A stretch of DNA of 64,000 nt, taken from contig NW_019091539.1 in NCBI RefSeq assembly GCF_001949145.1, forward strand, positions 546,879-610,878. Reading direction: 5' to 3'. The notes beneath the pieces were generated by a model, which was not told the origin of the DNA, searched no databases, and was given only the letters and a program-made list of their open reading frames with translations. The stretch comes from Acanthaster planci (Eukaryota; Echinodermata; Asteroidea; Valvatida; Acanthasteridae). Both the position numbers and the translations under genes were made by a program. Shown here piece after piece: positions 61,801 to 64,000 of the stretch (position 1 is its first letter; the number at the start of each line of letters is the position of its first letter).

Positions 61801-63373
61801 TACCTTGCCGTAGATCATCGGCCACTGGCTTGGGAAGCATACCTAGTAAGTTTAAAATGAGACAGTTATCTTGGAAATTATAAAGCAATAAGAGCATGCT
61901 ACCTAAGGAATTTTCGATGAACCATCAGAATAAAGGAGAGCAGTTACAGAAGTAAAAAGACTCTGGTTATCTCAAAATATAAACGGCTTCAAGGAGAGAG
62001 TAGTATCCTATGAAACGGACCTGGTCGTTGGGTGAATTTCAACAACACTCGTTCATATTCAAATCCTACTTGCCTAGATTTGCATCCTCTTAACAATGCA
62101 CAACTGCGATTAACTTCGTTAAGTTCAAACATTGTAACGCTCTGTTACTGCACCTGTGACGTGATCTTAAGTGTGTTTGACAAACTACAGTCCTGGATGC
62201 CATTTTTCTAAATGGTGTAAATGTGGGGACTGGGGTGTTACTTGAACGTTTACAGATCAAAGTTATTGCAAACGATTGTATCTGAAGCTGCTGATATGAT
62301 ACAGATTTGAAACGAAGTGGTAACATTTGCGAAAAGGTGCATACTGTACAAGGTGTGTATAGTCAAAATCCAGAATGGAAGACGTTCACAATGAAAACAA
62401 ATGACTTTAATTGATTCATTTTGCTCAAGTGCTCATGTAGCCTGCTAAGAACAGCTGGCCTTCACCTTTTCCAACATGTCTTGTATCCTATGCACTCCTG
62501 TTCGACTTACTATAGAGTAGTCGGTCCGTCTTCTGTTTCTCCAGTTCTAGATCCTGTGTTCTCTCAGCAACCAGCGTCTCTAAGTGCTTGGAGTATTTCT
62601 CCATTAACTGCATCATCATGTCGACAGGGCTGAGCTTGCTAGGGTTGATACTATGTAACGTGGACTTGATCTGAGAGAAAGCGGGTCGCAGAGTCGGATT
62701 CGACTGCCAACACCGCTCGATCAGCTGTTCCAAAGCAGATGTATTAAATTGAAAGATCAGAAAAGGGTAGTCACTATTAAGGGTTTGTAAAGTGGGGACA
62801 AGAATAAAACAGGTTTTAACGGTTTAGTAAGAAAGAGCCAGAAGAAGAGACGACACAGAAAGGTGAAGAAAATTGAAGGATGTCAAAAAGAGGAGGTATT
62901 AACGATGAGCATTGGCATTGAGTTTCGCGTACAATTTCTGGGACAGACAATGTATTTGCTTGTATCTATTGCCCTATACAAAGACAATACTATAGGCTTT
63001 TATTTAACCGTTGAAATGGGGGTCAATACTAACACCGTGTGCTGACGGGAAGTGCACGTGCTTTAATTTAGACGTTAAGCTGAAGATGCTTTACGTTTGT
63101 AAAAATGTAATGAAACCGATAGGAGTCATAAAGAAAGATAAAAGAGAGGATTCATAGTTGTTAAACAAGACAGTTCACACACACAAGACATTTGAAATAA
63201 GTATCCAGACCTTTTTGTACTCGTCGGGGCACGGGCATCTTTCGTCATCCGGCATGACGTCAGAAGAGTTGAGATCGGGAAGAACGGGGCGCCACCTACC
63301 GTCTATTTTATCCAGGTCTTGGGATTCACAGGGTTCGTTTCTCGTGGCGATTTCAACTAGTATTACTGCGAAA
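52621..63373 (-). CDS. Receptor-type (membrane) guanylyl cyclase, 3' eight exons, 5' part outside window
   Basis: Converts GTP to cyclic GMP as a homodimer at the plasma membrane, usually under control of an extracellular ligand domain. Eight exons join in phase into 383 residues ending at TAA 52621-52623. In order they give: the end of the kinase-homology domain ([14 protein letters not shown], then the RCW motif); a dimerisation helix ([19 protein letters not shown]); and the full class III cyclase domain. Metal-binding Asp are in SDIVGF and in the Asp of [12 protein letters not shown]. The guanine-recognition Glu (KVETIGD) and Cys (RYCLFGD) and the Asn/Arg of NTASRMES are present, so the enzyme looks catalytically competent. 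A Ser/Thr- and acid-rich tail of about 55 residues follows. The LLYSMLP signature and coiled coil fit receptor cyclases rather than the soluble haem type. The extracellular domain, membrane helix and most of the kinase-homology domain are not in view. Family is certain; subfamily (natriuretic-peptide, egg-peptide or orphan type) is not decided. Confidence 0.95.
53351..53588. mobile_element. Tc1/mariner-like MITE in the last cyclase intron
   Basis: A short non-autonomous element about 234 bp between two TA dinucleotides. The left end reads CGCTACTCAAAAAAGTCAAG; the right end in reverse complement reads CACTACTTAAAAAAAGTTAA. The arms match over about 27 bases with few differences, and both continue GGACCAC. 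TA target duplication and short inverted repeats fit Tc1/mariner MITEs. The internal sequence is AT-rich with no transposase. Confidence 0.8.
54195..54286 (-). CDS. Guanylyl cyclase exon G: end of catalytic domain
   Basis: The 92-nt exon has acceptor CCAAACAG|CTCTGA and donor GTCAAG|GTAATG. It encodes [19 protein letters not shown] and then RGEMPVK, matching the family's ALKIH.S and RG...VKGKG segments. It ends in phase 0, directly before GKG in exon H. Confidence 0.95.
56185..56625 (-). mobile_element. 5'-truncated non-LTR retrotransposon (CR1/L2-like) 3' end in cyclase intron
   Basis: On the minus strand the segment starts with a translated piece resembling the reverse transcriptase C-terminus: [20 protein letters not shown] followed by RLFKEAF, after which the frame closes. 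An AT-rich 3' UTR follows, ending in GAGAGGGCGCACAAAAATGT then AATAAATTAA, like L2/CR1 tails. It lies in the 3.3 kb intron between exons F and G. The 5' border is approximate. Confidence 0.7.
57542..57640 (-). CDS. Guanylyl cyclase exon F: purine and ribose contact motifs
   Basis: The 99-nt exon has acceptor ATCGCAG|GTCCTG and donor GGAGAAG|GTATGG. It encodes [20 protein letters not shown] and [13 protein letters not shown]. It carries the Cys that sets GTP rather than ATP specificity and the Asn and Arg that contact ribose and triphosphate. It is the most conserved block of the domain and is intact. Confidence 0.97.
57994..58146 (-). CDS. Guanylyl cyclase exon E: catalytic domain
   Basis: The 153-nt exon has acceptor TTTCAG|ACATGG and donor CATTCAG|GTAACG. 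With the base carried from exon D it begins [12 protein letters not shown], continues [15 protein letters not shown] and ends LRIRAGIHS. These are standard receptor cyclase catalytic-domain blocks in the right order. It leaves one base of a Gly codon. Confidence 0.97.
58632..58771 (-). CDS. Guanylyl cyclase exon D: catalytic core with both metal-binding motifs
   Basis: The 140-nt exon has acceptor CTTGCAG|T and donor GATGCCT|GTAAGG. It encodes [19 protein letters not shown] and then a helix ending [12 protein letters not shown]. It holds the two metal-coordinating Asp residues and the Glu that reads the guanine base, with no substitution at these sites. The intron before it is about 3 kb and contains the SINE-like sequence near 61.0 kb. 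Confidence 0.97.
60985..61070 (+). repeat. tRNA-like SINE head in cyclase intron
   Basis: The segment has an A-box-like stretch GTGGTCGAGTGCTAAGATG near 60997 and a B-box-like GTGGTTCGAATTTT near 61043. Their spacing fits a class II (Ser/Leu type) tRNA. The acceptor stem does not pair well, so this is a tRNA-derived SINE or tRNA pseudogene rather than a working tRNA. It sits in the 3 kb intron between exons C and D. Confidence 0.5.
61755..61842 (-). CDS. Guanylyl cyclase exon C: signalling linker and start of catalytic domain
   Basis: The 88-nt exon has acceptor TTACTAG|GTATGC and donor TTTTTCAG|GTAAC. The carried base makes a Ser codon, giving [14 protein letters not shown], then [11 protein letters not shown], the first strand of the cyclase domain. 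It leaves two bases that complete Ser of SDIVGF in the next exon. Confidence 0.95.
62511..62724 (-). CDS. Guanylyl cyclase exon B: end of kinase-homology domain and dimerisation helix
   Basis: The 214-nt exon has acceptor GGAACAG|CTGATC and donor CTCTATA|GTAAGT. It starts in phase 0 and leaves one base over. It begins [19 protein letters not shown], the conserved RCW..P..RP..F close of the kinase-homology domain. It continues into a heptad-like helix ([20 protein letters not shown]) and ends KTDRLLY, matching the linker that couples receptor state to the cyclase in this family. Confidence 0.95.
63211..63373 (-). CDS. Guanylyl cyclase exon A: kinase-homology domain C-lobe
   Basis: The 163-nt exon has acceptor TTCCCAG before position 63373 and donor AAAAAG|GTCTGG at 63210. 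It enters carrying two bases and leaves in phase 0. The 54 residues include [14 protein letters not shown], the usual sequence after the DVYS motif of receptor cyclase kinase-homology domains, then [10 protein letters not shown] and CPDEYKK. The preceding exon, which should carry the DVYS region, was not found between 63374 and 64000. Confidence 0.88.
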
Positions 63374-64000
63374 CTGGGAAGACAGAATTCAATTAAAATT
63401 ACCGGTCGCCATAAAAAGGTGGAAAGCCTATCGTACAGGTCGCTCGACCTCTCAGAAATCCATTTCCCTGTCAGTCGATGACCTACATATTTTTGATATC
63501 TATTTCAGGAAGTGGTACTTTTTGGCAGGTAAAAAATCCCCGCCTTCTCTTCGTTCTACTAAAACAACACAGGCTGAAATCCAGATTGATCGAGCAGAAA
63601 TAGGAACACATGCCTTTGACAGGTTCCAAGGCGAGAAGGTGTCACGGAGTGCAAGCGCATGGAAAGATGGAAGACAGAAAACAAGCCGTGTGTATCGGAA
63701 AGATTTCAGTTGGTTCAACACTGCCCATGTGATATTGAACGGGGGCCATACTGCTTCGCGCGGCGGGCGGCCGCCTGTCTCAAAAACCCGCCGAGATTTA
63801 ATGCAAACGCACGGGCATTCGTCACATTCTGACGTGTATAGATGGGCGCATAATTTACTCGGACAGTGCAAATTCCGAAGTCATTCAACTGTTCCTTGAC
63901 TTCAATCACCGAGAAAATAATAAATCACAGGGAGGAGACAGAAGAAAGGGAGAGGAACGGCTAATTGGTTCTGGCGCTGAGAACATGACGCACGATCACA
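63374..64000. other. Intron sequence upstream of cyclase exon A
   Basis: A CpG-rich patch at 63755-63790 and open frames on both strands at 63500-63899 show no kinase-homology sequence. The next upstream cyclase exon is not visible, so this is taken as intron that may continue beyond the window. Confidence 0.5.

Noticed and set aside
63500-63899. Open frames over 120 codons on both strands upstream of cyclase exon A
   Set aside because: Neither strand resembles the kinase-homology domain or any other cyclase segment. Mirrored open frames reflect composition.

Overview
This is a eukaryotic, intron-rich window, about 40% GC by eye. There are no operons, ribosome binding sites or bacterial promoters. 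Coding sequence comes as short exons with GT/AG borders separated by introns of 0.1-3 kb or more, set in a dense field of transposon relics. The palindromic hexamer family TGTACATGTACA/TACCGGTA, frequent AGGCCTA words, CR1/L2/Jockey-like retrotransposon tails, hAT and Tc1/mariner-like MITEs and an animal receptor guanylyl cyclase suggest a marine invertebrate metazoan, perhaps an echinoderm or another invertebrate deuterostome. The phylum is a guess. || Right side (about 52.6-63.4 kb, minus strand): the firmest gene is the 3' part of a receptor-type (membrane) guanylyl cyclase. Eight exons with exactly matching splice phases encode the end of the kinase-homology domain, the dimerisation coiled coil, the whole cyclase catalytic domain and a short C-terminal tail with its stop codon. 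The extracellular domain, membrane segment and most of the kinase-homology domain must lie beyond position 64000. Its introns carry a Tc1/mariner-like MITE, a 5'-truncated non-LTR retrotransposon tail and a tRNA-like SINE head. || Left side (about 6.2-17 kb, minus strand): at least five short exons with consistent splice phases, plus a possible sixth, suggest a second multi-exon gene. I could not assign its family. A CpG-richer segment with a GTATGT donor at 39.8-40.0 kb could be an upstream first exon of a minus-strand transcript, but nothing links it to these exons. || Remainder: mobile DNA and non-coding sequence. Recognised elements are a hAT-like MITE (0.2-0.7 kb), a retrotransposon 3' end (5.2-5.9 kb), three foldback/MITE-like inverted repeats (6.7, 11.9 and 19.5 kb), a 65-68 bp tandem repeat (15.6 kb), a 1.42 kb element with perfect 25 bp terminal inverted repeats and AGAT target duplication (23.6-25.0 kb), a degenerate non-LTR retrotransposon with endonuclease and reverse transcriptase remnants (26.7-29.3 kb), a second RT remnant (41.9-42.3 kb), hAT-like ends (44.4-45.0 kb) and a CAT/CAC trinucleotide tract (45.0-45.2 kb). 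The TGTACATGTA words are very dense in positions 1-40 kb and rare in 40-64 kb. This compositional switch coincides with the start of the CpG-richer segment.
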